A DNA stretch of 64,000 nucleotides from Pyxidicoccus parkwaysis (lineage in GTDB: Bacteria > Myxococcota > Myxococcia > Myxococcales > Myxococcaceae): assembly GCF_017301735.1 (NCBI RefSeq), contig NZ_CP071090.1:9786001-9850000 (forward strand), in the 5' to 3' direction. This document shows positions 18,640 through 27,686 of this stretch, piece by piece (the stretch's first letter is position 1; every line of letters begins with the position of its first letter). The notes beneath the pieces were generated by a model. The model made no database searches. It saw only the letters and a program-made list of their open reading frames with translations, and was not told where the DNA came from. A program made the position numbers and the translations under genes.

Positions 18640-19011
18640 CTACTGCACCCGCACCAGCAACGGGGGCGACGTGCCGAACACGCCGCCGCCCTCGTTGTCC
18701 GACACCGTGACGGCGATGTTGAACGTCTTCGTCTCGCCCACCGCCGGCGCCGTCCAGGTGGGGTTGCGCCCGTGCGGGTCGCTGAAGTGCCCGGCGGGCT
18801 CGGCCGGAATCTGCACCCAGTCGAACGTCATCTCGTCCCCGTCCGGGTCATTCACCTCCAGCTCCATCGTCACGACGCCACCCGGCTCGATGATGAGGGG
18901 ATTCGGGCGCGGCCCCTTCGTGACTTCCGGCGGCTGGTTGACCCGGCACCCGAGGAGGCCGAGGCCCCCCAATGCCAGCGCCACGATGACTCCCGAAGAC
19001 AACCGAGACAT
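18640..19011 (-). CDS. lipoprotein with an Ig-like domain
   Basis: A 123-residue lipoprotein. The signal MSRLSSGVIVALALGGLGLLGC ends in the lipobox LLGC, giving a lipidated Cys22. The mature part has the beta-sandwich pattern of PKD/cadherin-like modules: MELEVNDPDGDEMTFDWVQIP, then FNIAVTVSDNEGGGVF. Such domains usually bind partners or carbohydrates on the cell surface. It converges with the small membrane gene to its left with only 3 nt between stops. Confidence 0.8.
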   Translation of the reverse strand: MSRLSSGVIVALALGGLGLLGCRVNQPPEVTKGPRPNPLIIEPGGVVTMELEVNDPDGDEMTFDWVQIPAEPAGHFSDPHGRNPTWTAPAVGETKTFNIAVTVSDNEGGGVFGTSPPLLVRVQ

Positions 19012-19186
19012 GAACTTCCCCCTGCGAAGAATGCCCCTACCCTAACGCTTCGGCGCGCGTGGGTGTATCGGCGACCCTTCCGGAAAAGTCCGGGATTCCA
19101 TGATGGAAGTCACACGGTGGGCCGAAAGGTCCACCACCGGTAGTCCGGCCCGCTCGCCAGTCGGGGAGGCGACGTCTGGAGGTCTC

Positions 19187-19504
19187 TCACTCGCGGCGCC
19201 GCGCGGGAGTCTTGCGGCGGCGGGCGGGCGGCTTTCGGCGTGGAGGGGACGCGGCCACGAGGAGCAGCTTGTCGCCCCGGGACAGGCGCTTGATGGCGGC
19301 CTCGCGGCGCAAGGCCGCGCCCCGGTCTCCGACGGTTTCACTCCACACCAGGGTGACGGGGAGACGGGCGCGTGTATACGCGGCGCCGCGTCCCCGTCCG
19401 TGGGTGGCCACCCGGCGCTCCACGTCATTGGTGGCACCGGTGTACAGCGAGCCGTCGCGGCAGCGCAGCATGTAGACAGACCAGATAGGTGTTTCGTCCG
19501 ACAC
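19187..19504 (-). CDS. GIY-YIG domain protein (UPF0213/YhbQ-like)
   Basis: A 105-residue protein. WSVYMLRCRDGSLYTGATNDVERRVATH is the GIY-YIG core, with YML and YTG in the positions of GIY and YIG, followed by the conserved Arg and EAAIKRLSRGDKLLL. It matches the length and pattern of stand-alone YhbQ-type nucleases, whose role in DNA metabolism is poorly defined. The C-terminus adds a lysine/arginine-proline tail (PRRKPPARRRKTPARRRE), likely to bind nucleic acid. The last strand of DNA before the next leftward gene is a 175-nt gap with no feature I can name. Confidence 0.88.
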   Translation of the reverse strand: MSDETPIWSVYMLRCRDGSLYTGATNDVERRVATHGRGRGAAYTRARLPVTLVWSETVGDRGAALRREAAIKRLSRGDKLLLVAASPPRRKPPARRRKTPARRRE

Positions 19505-19541
19505 GGCGGGCGCACTGTACCGCCAGCGCCGTCCGGACGTC

Positions 19542-19874
19542 TCACTCCTTCCCGGGCGCCGCCGCGCGACGCTTCTTGCGAAGCCGTGGCAGGTGCAACT
19601 GAAACTTCAACAACCTGAAGCGCGTCCGCTCGCGGGGCGGAGGCTTCACCCGCGCCATGACATGCGACACCGGCGCGAGGGGGTCCCTCCCCCACGCCTC
19701 GAGAATGTGCGCCTCACTCACCAGTCCCAGCAGCCCTCCCCCCTCACCGACCACTCCCAGCATCCGCACCTGGTGCCGCTCCATCTCCCGAAGGGCACGC
19801 AGGAGGGTGTCTGTGGGAAAAACGGTGGCGATGAAGGAGGACAACCTTTCCTTGAAAGCCCGGTTTTGCCTCAT
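19542..19874 (-). CDS. small CBS-domain protein
   Basis: A 110-residue protein. TVFPTDTLLRALREMERHQVRMLGVVGEGGGLLGLVSEAHILEAW is a CBS unit, followed by DPLAPVSHVMARV, which looks like the opening of a second unit that is then cut short by a basic tail (LRKKRRAAAPGKE). CBS pairs normally bind adenine nucleotides; here only about one and a half units remain. ATG at 19874 is preferred because GGGAGGAC lies 7 nt upstream. It precedes the GIY-YIG gene with a 37-nt gap on the same strand. Confidence 0.75.
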   Translation of the reverse strand: MRQNRAFKERLSSFIATVFPTDTLLRALREMERHQVRMLGVVGEGGGLLGLVSEAHILEAWGRDPLAPVSHVMARVKPPPRERTRFRLLKFQLHLPRLRKKRRAAAPGKE

Positions 19875-20018
19875 ACTGCGTCCTCCCGCCTTTACACGCA
19901 CATCTCCCTGCAACAGCCCTGCCGGGAGTAGGAGAGGTGGTCATTCAACACAGCATGGCGCCACGGACGCGCTTAGACTGGTTGGGTGACACGCAGACAG
20001 GGAGCGCGGCTGGGACGG

Positions 20019-21038
20019 ATGGCGGACCTCTTCTCGCGGACGATGGCCCGCGGAAAGGAGGGGTTGCTGACGCTGAGCTTCCGGCCGGACGAGCTCTACC
20101 GCGTGCCCACGGACGACGGCGCCGCCATTGCCCTGGGGCGCTACCACCCGAGAGGAGAGCGCCGCTTCGCGGAGCCCGTCATCCTGTGCCACGGGCTGGG
20201 CGCCAACCGCTTCCACCTGGACTTCGACGAGCAGTACAGCATGGCCCGCTACCTCGCCCGGGCGGGCTTCGAGACGTGGGTGCTGGAGCTGCGCGGCCGG
20301 GGGCTGGCGGGCGACTGCTACGACTTCAACTTCGATGACCAGGCGGAACATGACGTCCGCACCGCGGTGCGAACCGTCCTGTCCACGGGGGCGAAGGAAG
20401 TGCTCTGGGTGGGTCACTCGAAGGGCGGGCTGACCATCTACGCGCACCTGGCCAAGAATCCGGAGGCGCCGGTGCGCGCGGCGGTCGCGCTCGGCAGCCC
20501 GTTCACCTTCGCGGTGCAGCCGGGCCTGCGCACCTTCATCCAGAAGGTGGAGCCGCTCTTGAAGCTGAAGTTCATCCCCACCGGGCGGGTGACGAGCATC
20601 GCCCTGTTCGGCGCGCCGCCGGGGCCGCTCAGCCGGTACATGATGCTGGCGGAGAACATGGAGCCGGACGTGGTGCGCAAGGCGCTGGCCAACGTGCCCG
20701 CCAACGTGTCCGGCGGCGTGGGGCGCCAGTTCGCGCGTTGGATTTCCACCAATCGCTTCACGTCGTACGACGGAGGCTTCGACTACCGCGAGTCCCTGAA
20801 CCGGGTGCGCATCCCCTTCCTGCTGCTGGCCGGCAGCAAGGATTTGCTCGCGCCGCCCATGGCGGTGGCGCGGGCGAAGGAGTACCTGGGCGGGCCGGTG
20901 AAGTTCCTCGTCGCGGGCCGGGCCCACGGCTTCGGGGCGGACTACGGGCACGCCGACCTGGTGCTGGGCCGCCGGGCGCCGGACGAAATCTTCCCCCTGG
21001 TGGAGGCGTTCCTCTCCGCGCACGCGACCCGCTCGTGA
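20019..21038 (+). CDS. alpha/beta hydrolase
   Basis: A 339-residue serine hydrolase of the alpha/beta fold. The oxyanion region is ILCHGLGANRFHLDF, the nucleophile elbow GHSKGG, the acid lies in LLLAGSKDLLAPP, and the base His in RAHGFGADYGHADL. The N-terminal 60 residues and the LELRGRGLAGDCYDFNFDDQAEHDV block resemble lysosomal-lipase/PHB-depolymerase-like enzymes acting on hydrophobic esters. The ATG at 20019 is used; a GTG eleven codons earlier is possible. There is no signal peptide. It is divergent from the CBS gene and not clearly linked to the chaperone genes downstream. Confidence 0.88.
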   Translation: MADLFSRTMARGKEGLLTLSFRPDELYRVPTDDGAAIALGRYHPRGERRFAEPVILCHGLGANRFHLDFDEQYSMARYLARAGFETWVLELRGRGLAGDCYDFNFDDQAEHDVRTAVRTVLSTGAKEVLWVGHSKGGLTIYAHLAKNPEAPVRAAVALGSPFTFAVQPGLRTFIQKVEPLLKLKFIPTGRVTSIALFGAPPGPLSRYMMLAENMEPDVVRKALANVPANVSGGVGRQFARWISTNRFTSYDGGFDYRESLNRVRIPFLLLAGSKDLLAPPMAVARAKEYLGGPVKFLVAGRAHGFGADYGHADLVLGRRAPDEIFPLVEAFLSAHATRS

Positions 21039-21109
21039 GCTGGACTGCAGGGCGAGGCGCCCCGGGTTGTCGGGCCCTGTCCGGCGTGCTACCGGGAAGC
21101 CCCTTGCGC

Positions 21110-22108
21110 ATGTCCGCCCCCGTTCGCCTCCTGACACTCGCCCTGCTGGTGCCCGCCGCGTGCGGCCGGACGCCCCAGGAAGGGCACGCGGACTTCGACC
21201 TGCACCACACCCGGCAGGCGGGTGGGCAGGCGGTGGCCCGCTGGAGCGGCGACGCGGTGACGGCGGAGGAGCTCTCCCAGCGCTTCGAGGAGATGAGCCC
21301 CGCGCTGCGCGAGCGCTATACCGACGCCCGGGCCCGGCGCGAGTACGTGGAGTCCGTGGCCCGCTTCGAGTTGCTGGTGCGCGACGCGCTCGCCCGCGGC
21401 CTCCAGGACGACCCGGAGGTGGTGGAGGCCACCAAGCGTGCGCTGGTGAATCGGCTGATGCGCGCGCAGCTCGAGGAGGCCTCCGTGCAGGTGACGGACG
21501 CCGAACTGGAGGCCGCCTACGCCGCGCGCCGCGACGACTTCGTCCGGCCCGAGGCCGTGCGCCTGTCCCACGTCTTCCTGGCCGCGCCTCGCCCGGACGC
21601 GGCCCGCGTGGCGGACGCGCGCAAGCGGGCGGAGGCGCTGCTGGCGCGCGCGAAGGCGCTGCCGGAGGGCGACTTCGCCGGCTTCGGGACGCTCGCGCGG
21701 GAGAACAGCGAGGAGCCCCGCACGGCGCCGCTGGACGGGGATTTGCGCTTCCTCTCCGACGACGCGCTGGCCCACACGTACGGGGCGGAGGTGGCCACGG
21801 CGGCGCGGGCCCTCACCACCGAGGGCGCCCTGAGCGGCGTGGTGCAGACGGACGCGGGCCTGCACCTCTTGAAGCTGCGCGCGCGGCGCCCCGCGCTGAA
21901 CCTCACCCTGGACGACGTGCGCGAGGAGCTCCGCGTGCGACTGGAGGGCGAGAAGCGCTCCCGCGCCTGGGCCGCGTACCTGGCGCGCGTGGAGAAGGGG
22001 CTGTCGCTGTCCGTGGACACGGAGGTGCTCGCGAAGGTGCCGCTCGACGTGGCGGCGCCCATGAAGAAGCCCTCCGGCCCCCTGCCCGGCACGGTGCCCG
22101 CCCCATGA
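21110..22108 (+). CDS. parvulin-type peptidyl-prolyl isomerase lipoprotein (first of three)
   Basis: A 332-residue lipoprotein: MSAPVRLLTLALLVPAAC gives a lipobox with Cys18. After a SurA-like helical N-domain (about 40-150), the parvulin/PpiC domain runs from RPEAVRLSHVFLAA to VVQTDAGLHLLKLRARRP, with the family's final GxHLLKL element present. It is more divergent than its two neighbours. It probably folds or escorts outer-membrane or surface proteins in the periplasm. It is the first of three consecutive parvulin genes on the same strand. Confidence 0.88.
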   Translation: MSAPVRLLTLALLVPAACGRTPQEGHADFDLHHTRQAGGQAVARWSGDAVTAEELSQRFEEMSPALRERYTDARARREYVESVARFELLVRDALARGLQDDPEVVEATKRALVNRLMRAQLEEASVQVTDAELEAAYAARRDDFVRPEAVRLSHVFLAAPRPDAARVADARKRAEALLARAKALPEGDFAGFGTLARENSEEPRTAPLDGDLRFLSDDALAHTYGAEVATAARALTTEGALSGVVQTDAGLHLLKLRARRPALNLTLDDVREELRVRLEGEKRSRAWAAYLARVEKGLSLSVDTEVLAKVPLDVAAPMKKPSGPLPGTVPAP

Positions 22109-22182
22109 GCGCCCGCTTGCCCTTTCGCACTCCCGTCCCCACCCATGGGAGTCGCCCCCATCCTTCCCTGAGGCACCCGAGC

Positions 22183-23163
22183 ATGCGCTTCCATCCCACC
22201 CGTGCGCTCTTCGTCCCACTCGCCCTGCTGCTGGGCGTGGCCTGTCACCAGCCGCCGAAGGAGGGGCCCGACGCTACCGTCGTCGCCTCCGTGAATGGCG
22301 AGGTGCTCAGCCGCGCGGACTTCGAGCAGGAGCTGGGGCGCGAGCTGGCCTCCACGGAGGCGCCGCAGCGCACGCCCGAAGAGGTGGAGCCCTTCAAGCG
22401 GGCGCTGCTGGACACGTGCATCCACCGGATGCTGCTGCTCCAGGCGGCGAAGACCAACAACATCACCGTCACCGACGACGAGGTGGACCGGGGCGTGCTG
22501 CGGCTGTCCGGCGACTACCCGGCGGGCAACTTCAACGAGGTGCTGGCGCAGGGGCAGCTCTCCATGGCCGAGCTGCGCGCGCGGGAGGCGAGCCGGCTGA
22601 CGATTGAGAAGCTGTTCGCCAACCACGTGTACTCGCGCGTGGCGGTGACGGAGGAGGAGCTCCGCGCGTACTACGCCGCCAACGAGACGGACTTCAACGA
22701 GCCGGAGCAGGTGCACGCGGCGCAGATGGTGGTGAAGGGGCTGGACGAGGCGCGCAAGCTCCAGGCGCAGCTCAAGGCGGGCAAGAAGTTCGCGGACCTG
22801 GCGCGCCGGTATTCCCTCAGCGCGGACGGCAAGGTGGGAGGGGACCTCGGCTTCTTCCCGCGCGGGCAGATGCCACCGGCCTTCGACGAGGTGGTATTCA
22901 AGCTCCCCGTGGGGCAGGTTTCGGATGTGGTGTCCACCGAGTACGGGTACCACCTGTTCCGCGTGCTGGAGCGCAAGCCGGCGCGCAAGCGGGAGTTCGG
23001 CGAGGTGCGGCAGCTGGTGGAAGCCCGGCTGCTGGAGAAGAAGCGGACGGAGGCCCAGGAGGCGTTCGAGAAGGAGCTGCAGGAGAAGGCGCAGATTCAG
23101 GTGAACGAGGCCACCCTGCAGGCCATCCGCGGAAAGCCGGCGGCGCAAGCGGCGGCGAAGTGA
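22183..23163 (+). CDS. parvulin-type peptidyl-prolyl isomerase lipoprotein (second of three)
   Basis: A 326-residue lipoprotein with signal MRFHPTRALFVPLALLLGVAC and Cys21. The N-terminal chaperone part (VVASVNGEVLSRADFEQELGREL to about 150) is SurA/PrsA-like; the parvulin domain is canonical: EQVHAAQMVV, ADLARRYSLSADGKVGGDLGFFPRGQMPPAFDEVVFKLPVGQVSDVVSTEYGYHLFRVLE. The ATG at 22183 is taken because it starts a good lipoprotein signal; an upstream ATG overlapping the previous gene's stop would add a Pro/His-rich segment before the signal. It sits between the two other parvulins. Confidence 0.92.
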   Translation: MRFHPTRALFVPLALLLGVACHQPPKEGPDATVVASVNGEVLSRADFEQELGRELASTEAPQRTPEEVEPFKRALLDTCIHRMLLLQAAKTNNITVTDDEVDRGVLRLSGDYPAGNFNEVLAQGQLSMAELRAREASRLTIEKLFANHVYSRVAVTEEELRAYYAANETDFNEPEQVHAAQMVVKGLDEARKLQAQLKAGKKFADLARRYSLSADGKVGGDLGFFPRGQMPPAFDEVVFKLPVGQVSDVVSTEYGYHLFRVLERKPARKREFGEVRQLVEARLLEKKRTEAQEAFEKELQEKAQIQVNEATLQAIRGKPAAQAAAK

Positions 23164-23224
23164 CGGAATGCGAGGCCGGGACGGGAGTTGGACGGGCCCG
23201 GTGGAGTTCGGAAGGATGCGTGAG

Positions 23225-24193
23225 ATGAAGAAGCTGGTGGCACTCATGGCGGCGGCGGCGCTGTTCAGCGGCGGCACGGCGGCGCGCGCGGAGATGGTGG
23301 ACAAGGTGGCCGCGGTGGTGAACCGCGACATCATCGCGCTGTCCGAGGTGCAGCAGCGCGTGGCCCCGGAGCTGTCGCGCATCAACAACCCGGACCCCAA
23401 GAAGCGCGCCGAGCAGCGGGCCGAGCTGATGAAGACGGCCCTGGACACGCTCATCGGCGAGAAGCTGATGGAGGGGGAGATTGCCCAGCTCGGCATCACC
23501 GCCACCGAGGCCGAGGTGGACGAGCTCGTCAACGACGTGCGCCAGCAGAACAACATCACCGAGCCGGCGCAGTTCGAGCAGCTCCTCGCGGGCGAGGGCC
23601 TCACCATGGCCTCCTACCGGGAGATGCTGCGCAAGCGCATCCTCCGGGACCGCCTGCTGCGCGTGAAGGTGGGCCCCAAGGTGAAGGTGACCGAGGAGGA
23701 CCTGAAGGCCGCCTATGCGCAGTACGCGCGCATGGAGACCGAGGACTCGGAGGTGCACGCGCGCCACATCCTGGTGCAGGTGGACCCCAAGGCCACGCCG
23801 GAGCAGGTGGAGGCCGCGCGCAAGAGGGCCGAGGCCATTGCCGTCGAGGCGCGGCGTCCGGGCATGGACTTCGCCGCCCTGGCGCGTGCTCGCAGCGAGG
23901 GGCCCAGCGCGTCGGACGGTGGAGACCTCGGCTGGTTCAAGCGCGGCGTCATGGTGCCCGCCTTCGAGAAGGTGGCCTTCACCCTCAAGGAGGGCGAGGT
24001 CAGCGAGCCGGTGCGCACCAACTTCGGCTGGCACGTGCTGAAGGTGGAGGAGAAGCGCGCGGTAGCGGCCACGTCCTACGACGAGATGCGCCCGAAGCTG
24101 GAGGCCAAGCTGTACCAGGAGAAGACGGAGAAGTTCCTGGAGCAGTACGTGGCCGAGCTGCGCTCGAAGGCCAGCGTCGAAGTGAAGATGTAA
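23225..24193 (+). CDS. SurA-like periplasmic chaperone/parvulin (third of three)
   Basis: A 322-residue periplasmic protein with a Sec signal cleaved near ARA-EMVD (about residue 22). It has the SurA N-terminal region VDKVAAVVNRDIIALSEVQQRV and one full parvulin domain (SEVHARHILVQVDPKATPEQVEAARKRAEAIA to FGWHVLKVEEKR). E. coli SurA has two parvulin domains; this one has a single domain, as in many non-enteric homologues. ATG at 23225 is chosen because GAAGGA lies 8 nt upstream. It directly precedes pdxA, the same neighbourhood as surA-pdxA in gammaproteobacteria. Confidence 0.9.
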   Translation: MKKLVALMAAAALFSGGTAARAEMVDKVAAVVNRDIIALSEVQQRVAPELSRINNPDPKKRAEQRAELMKTALDTLIGEKLMEGEIAQLGITATEAEVDELVNDVRQQNNITEPAQFEQLLAGEGLTMASYREMLRKRILRDRLLRVKVGPKVKVTEEDLKAAYAQYARMETEDSEVHARHILVQVDPKATPEQVEAARKRAEAIAVEARRPGMDFAALARARSEGPSASDGGDLGWFKRGVMVPAFEKVAFTLKEGEVSEPVRTNFGWHVLKVEEKRAVAATSYDEMRPKLEAKLYQEKTEKFLEQYVAELRSKASVEVKM

Positions 24194-24236
24194 GTCCCTT
24201 CCTTCGTGGCGGGGGTTGGGGAGATGCTGCACGGCC

Positions 24237-25259
24237 GTGAGTCTTCCACTCGTCGGCATCTCCCTGGGTGATGTGTCGGGCATCGGGCCGGAGGTGACGG
24301 CCTCGGCCCTGGCGCTCCCCCCGCTGCGCAAGGCGCTCGTCCCCGTCGTCTTCGGGGACGGGCCCACCCTGGAGCGCTTCCCCGTCTTCCGCCGCTACGC
24401 GCGCGTGGCCCCCGAGGCCCTGGGCCGCGTGGAGGGGCCCACCGTGGTGGAGGTGACGCGGCTCGCCCAGAAGGACCGCGAGCCGGGCCGGCCCTCCAGG
24501 GCGGGAGGCCGCGCGCAATACGCGTACGTCATGGCTGCGATTGAGGCCATGCGCGCGGGACATGTGGACGCGCTGTGCACGGCGCCGGTGTCGAAGGAGA
24601 CGATTTCGCGCGCGGGCATACCCTTCATGGGGCACACCGAGGTGCTGGCCGAGGCCTTCGGCGTGGACGTGCTCATGATGATGGATGGGCCTCGTGTGCG
24701 GATTGCGCTGGCCACCAACCACGTGCCCGTATCGACGCTGCCGAAGCTGCTCACCGTGGAGGGCCTCACCGCGCAGCTCAAGCTGCTGTCGCGCAGCCTG
24801 GAGCCGGTGGTGGGCCGGCGTCCTCGCATCGCGGTGCTGGGGCTCAATCCCCACGCGGGCGAGGGTGGCCTGCTGGGACGCGAGGAGGTGGAGGTGATTG
24901 GCCCCGCCATCCGCCGGGCCCGCGCGGCGAAGGTGGACGCGGACGGGCCCATTGCCTCGGATGGATTGTTTGCCCGGCCGGATGAGATTGCCGGGAAGTA
25001 CGACGCGGTGCTGGCCATGTATCACGACCAGGGGCTCATCCCGGCGAAGGCGCTCGACTTCGAGCGCACGGTGAATGTGACGCTGGGGCTGCCGGTGCCT
25101 CGCACGTCGCCGGACCATGGCACCGCGTATGGGATTGCGGGCAAGGGCGAGGCGAGCTGCGTGCCCATGGTGGAGGCGCTGCTCAAGGCCGCGCGGTTGG
25201 CTTCGGCAGGCGCGCGAGGTGCTCGACGAGGTCCTCGCCGTCCTTCTCGGGGTCGATGA
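24237..25259 (+). CDS. pdxA: 4-hydroxythreonine-4-phosphate dehydrogenase, PdxA
   Basis: A 340-residue member of the PdxA family, which makes 3-amino-2-oxopropyl phosphate for pyridoxal phosphate synthesis. Family marks: GISLGDVSGIGPEV at the start, CTAPVSKETISRAG, PFMGHTEVLAE, LNPHAGEGGLLGREE, and the metal-binding MYHDQGLIPAK and TSPDHGTAYGIAG. The GTG at 24237 begins the conserved sequence; a TTG seven codons earlier is possible. The reading frame runs 77 nt into the convergent ferredoxin-like gene, giving a basic C-terminal tail (GARGARRGPRRPSRGR) that other PdxA proteins would not have. Confidence 0.93.
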   Translation: MSLPLVGISLGDVSGIGPEVTASALALPPLRKALVPVVFGDGPTLERFPVFRRYARVAPEALGRVEGPTVVEVTRLAQKDREPGRPSRAGGRAQYAYVMAAIEAMRAGHVDALCTAPVSKETISRAGIPFMGHTEVLAEAFGVDVLMMMDGPRVRIALATNHVPVSTLPKLLTVEGLTAQLKLLSRSLEPVVGRRPRIAVLGLNPHAGEGGLLGREEVEVIGPAIRRARAAKVDADGPIASDGLFARPDEIAGKYDAVLAMYHDQGLIPAKALDFERTVNVTLGLPVPRTSPDHGTAYGIAGKGEASCVPMVEALLKAARLASAGARGARRGPRRPSRGR

Positions 25260-25500
25260 GCTGCACGTGCGCGCCCCTGCCATTGCTGGGGCTGACGAGC
25301 ACGCTGACGCGGCCCTGGGGGCAGTAGCCGAAGCAGCCCGCCGGAATCACGAGGGTGCTTCCGGACAGGCCTCTCTCGGCGAGCGTGTCCTTGAGCCGGC
25401 GCGGCAGGTCCACGCCCCCGGCGCTCGCGTCCAGGCGCACCAGGCAGCGGTGGCAGACGTGGAGCTCCAGGGGCTCCTGTTCCTCGGCTCCGTGGGACAT
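25183..25500 (-). CDS. thioredoxin-like [2Fe-2S] ferredoxin
   Basis: A 105-residue protein of the thioredoxin-like 2Fe-2S family. Four cysteines in two pairs are visible: HVCHRC (Cys16, Cys19) and GCFGYCPQGRVSVLV (the CxxxC pair), followed by a DPEKDGEDLVEHL helix. The CHRC...GYCPxGP pattern is typical of stand-alone ferredoxins and of NuoE-like subunits. It carries one electron in an unknown reaction. It converges on pdxA and overlaps its 3' end by 77 nt, so antisense effects between the two transcripts are possible. Confidence 0.82.
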   Translation of the reverse strand: MSHGAEEQEPLELHVCHRCLVRLDASAGGVDLPRRLKDTLAERGLSGSTLVIPAGCFGYCPQGRVSVLVSPSNGRGAHVQLIDPEKDGEDLVEHLARLPKPTARP

Positions 25501-25564
25501 GACCGGGGAAGGATAGAGACGTCCCGGCCTCGCTGCTCGCTCTCGTGCGTCCTCGCCTGCCTGG

Positions 25565-27346
25565 TTAGAAGACGAACGGGAAGCGGATGGGCTCCTCCAT
25601 GCGGACCTGGTGGACGGGGAACTTCCAGTGACGGACCACGTCCTCGATGCAGTGCGCGAGCGGCGTGGCCTTCAGCGTGTCGGTGTCCATGGACACGTTG
25701 GACGTGTCGCCGCTCGGGTTGATGGACCAGCGCACCATGAAGCGGCCGCCCTTCTCCATCGGCGTGCCCTGGGCGTGCTGGCGGATGCAGGCGGTGATGG
25801 CCGGCTGGTTGGCGACGACCACGCCCTTCACGTCATCCGGCGTGAGGCGCTCCTTCGCGTCCGGCGAGGGCGGGATGTAGACGGTGCGCTCGGGCTCCTT
25901 GGGCGCGTCGGGCTTCGCCTTGGCGTCGTCGGTGAAGCCGAGCTCCCGGGCGAAGTCCTCGTCGAGCTCGGACTGTTGCGCCTCGGCTTCGGTGTCCTCG
26001 GCGGGCGTGGATTCTTCGTCGGCGCCGGCTTCGGACTCGTGGAAGTTGAGCTCGCCAGGCGCGGCTTCGGCCTCCGTGTCGGCGGCGGGGCGCTTGGTCA
26101 GCACGGTCTTCGCGGCCTGCTTGCGCGCGGAGGGCATCGTGAGAGCGATGGTGTCCGTGTGGCCGCTGGTGAGCGTGGTTCCTCCCACGGCGGAGCCTTT
26201 CAGTGGCTCCTCGCTCTGTGCGGCGCGCAGGTTGCTCGCGGCGCCCTGCATGTCGGACTGGGCGGTGGAGAGCACGGTGGTGGAGACGGAGGCCGCGGCC
26301 TGCTGTGCGTCGTTGGCTTCGGTGTTCTGTGCGAGGGCTGTCGTGCCGTTCTGCGACGCGGCGACCGTGCCAGGAACACCCGAGGTGCTGGTCTGCGCCG
26401 CTTGCGACGTACCGGGCTGGCCAGCGATGAGTCCGTTCGGTGCCGTGCCCGTCACGACCTGCGACTGCGATGTGTCGGTCTGACCCGCGATGAGCCCCGT
26501 CGATGCCCCACCCGTGGGTTGCACTCCGGTGGCACCCACCTGCGCGCCCGAGGGCAGCACCGTGCCAGCAGCCTGCACACCTGTCGTCGCATTCGTGCTC
26601 GCGAGAGCGCCCCGCGCACCAACGCCGGCGGCATCATGCGCCTCCAGCATGTGCTCCCGGTAGTGCAGGCCCGCGACCACGAGCAGGCCCGCCGTGAGCG
26701 CGCCCACCGCCGCGGCGCCGAAAAGTGAACCGGCCTTCATGCCGGCGATGCGCTTCGGCTCGACAGGAGCGGGCAGCGGCATGCCCCACTGCTGCGGCAT
26801 CGCATGGTGCGGTGACCATGCGGGAATCGCCGCATCGGGAGGCGGCGGTGCAATCCCTGGCAGCAGGCTGCACGGGTACACAGGAGCACCGGCATGCTGC
26901 GCGGACGCGGGCTCGCTCCACGGCGTCACCGGCAGACCGGCCGCGTCCGTTCCCTCGTGCGCGTGTACCTGCGCCGGCTCCACCGGAGCGAGCATCTCCG
27001 CGAAGGGCGTCGTCACCTTGGCGCCCGGCGACGCGCGCATCCACTCGGGAATCTCGACAGGCGGCGCTTCGGGCTCGGGCGGCGGCGTCACGTCGATGGC
27101 GGGCGGAGGCAACGTCTCCAGCCACTGAGACTCCTCCTCCGCCAGGTCGAGCAACGCGCGCATGCTCTCAGCGGGCTCGGACTCGGGCTCAGTCGCCTGG
27201 GGCGCGGAGTCCTCGCTCGGCCGCACGAACAGCTCGCGGTCCAGGTATGCGTCGAGGTCAGCGTCGAGCGCTTCCTCCACGCTCAGCGGTGCGCCCGGTA
27301 CCGGCCCGCGCACGCCATTCGCCGGCCCCGTGCCCGGCGTCCCCAT
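25565..27346 (-). CDS. AgmX/PglI C-terminal domain protein, single-pass membrane
   Basis: A 593-residue protein. The N-terminal 250 residues are acidic and Pro-rich with repeated Glu/Pro stretches; one membrane segment follows (SLFGAAAVGALTAGLLVVAGLHY, about 275-297). The periplasmic part has a Gln/Thr/Ser/Ala-rich linker with GLIAGQ twice, then an acidic region and a C-terminal domain of about 100 residues: VVVANQPAITACIRQHA, GRFMVRWSINPSGDTSNV, HCIEDVVRHWKFP. This domain is the AgmX/PglI type first described in Myxococcus gliding motility proteins and is TonB-like in design. No pairing motor genes are nearby. The start is chosen after a GGGG stretch and is uncertain. Confidence 0.85.
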   Translation of the reverse strand: MGTPGTGPANGVRGPVPGAPLSVEEALDADLDAYLDRELFVRPSEDSAPQATEPESEPAESMRALLDLAEEESQWLETLPPPAIDVTPPPEPEAPPVEIPEWMRASPGAKVTTPFAEMLAPVEPAQVHAHEGTDAAGLPVTPWSEPASAQHAGAPVYPCSLLPGIAPPPPDAAIPAWSPHHAMPQQWGMPLPAPVEPKRIAGMKAGSLFGAAAVGALTAGLLVVAGLHYREHMLEAHDAAGVGARGALASTNATTGVQAAGTVLPSGAQVGATGVQPTGGASTGLIAGQTDTSQSQVVTGTAPNGLIAGQPGTSQAAQTSTSGVPGTVAASQNGTTALAQNTEANDAQQAAASVSTTVLSTAQSDMQGAASNLRAAQSEEPLKGSAVGGTTLTSGHTDTIALTMPSARKQAAKTVLTKRPAADTEAEAAPGELNFHESEAGADEESTPAEDTEAEAQQSELDEDFARELGFTDDAKAKPDAPKEPERTVYIPPSPDAKERLTPDDVKGVVVANQPAITACIRQHAQGTPMEKGGRFMVRWSINPSGDTSNVSMDTDTLKATPLAHCIEDVVRHWKFPVHQVRMEEPIRFPFVF

Positions 27347-27686
27347 CCCCTGCCCCCGAAACTGCCCCTCGGCTCCAGACAGAAGCTCGCCCACACACCC
27401 TCCCGACCCGCGCGACTTCCCGGCCACACTCGCGCCAGGGTCAGCAAGGTAGGAACGAGCCCCGAGCACGCTACCCGCGACTGTTCTGCGAACAACGCTC
27501 TGCCCTTCGGACGGACGCCGCGTGTCCAGTGCGCCACCGAGCCCGCACACGTCGGGGCCGAGCCACGCACGCACGCCGACATCGCGCTTCGGGCCTCAGC
27601 GGTTTTTCACGCCCGCGACGCACGGAAGATTCCGCGCGTCGTGGAGCGGCAACCCGGTTGCGGTAGTGATGCAGACGCTCCGCGCC

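Noticed and set aside
27482..27494. LexA-like dyad TGTTC-TGC-GAACA upstream of the AgmX-like gene
   Set aside because: A 5-bp dyad is short, it does not fit the Myxococcus LexA consensus I know, and the downstream gene is not a DNA-damage gene.
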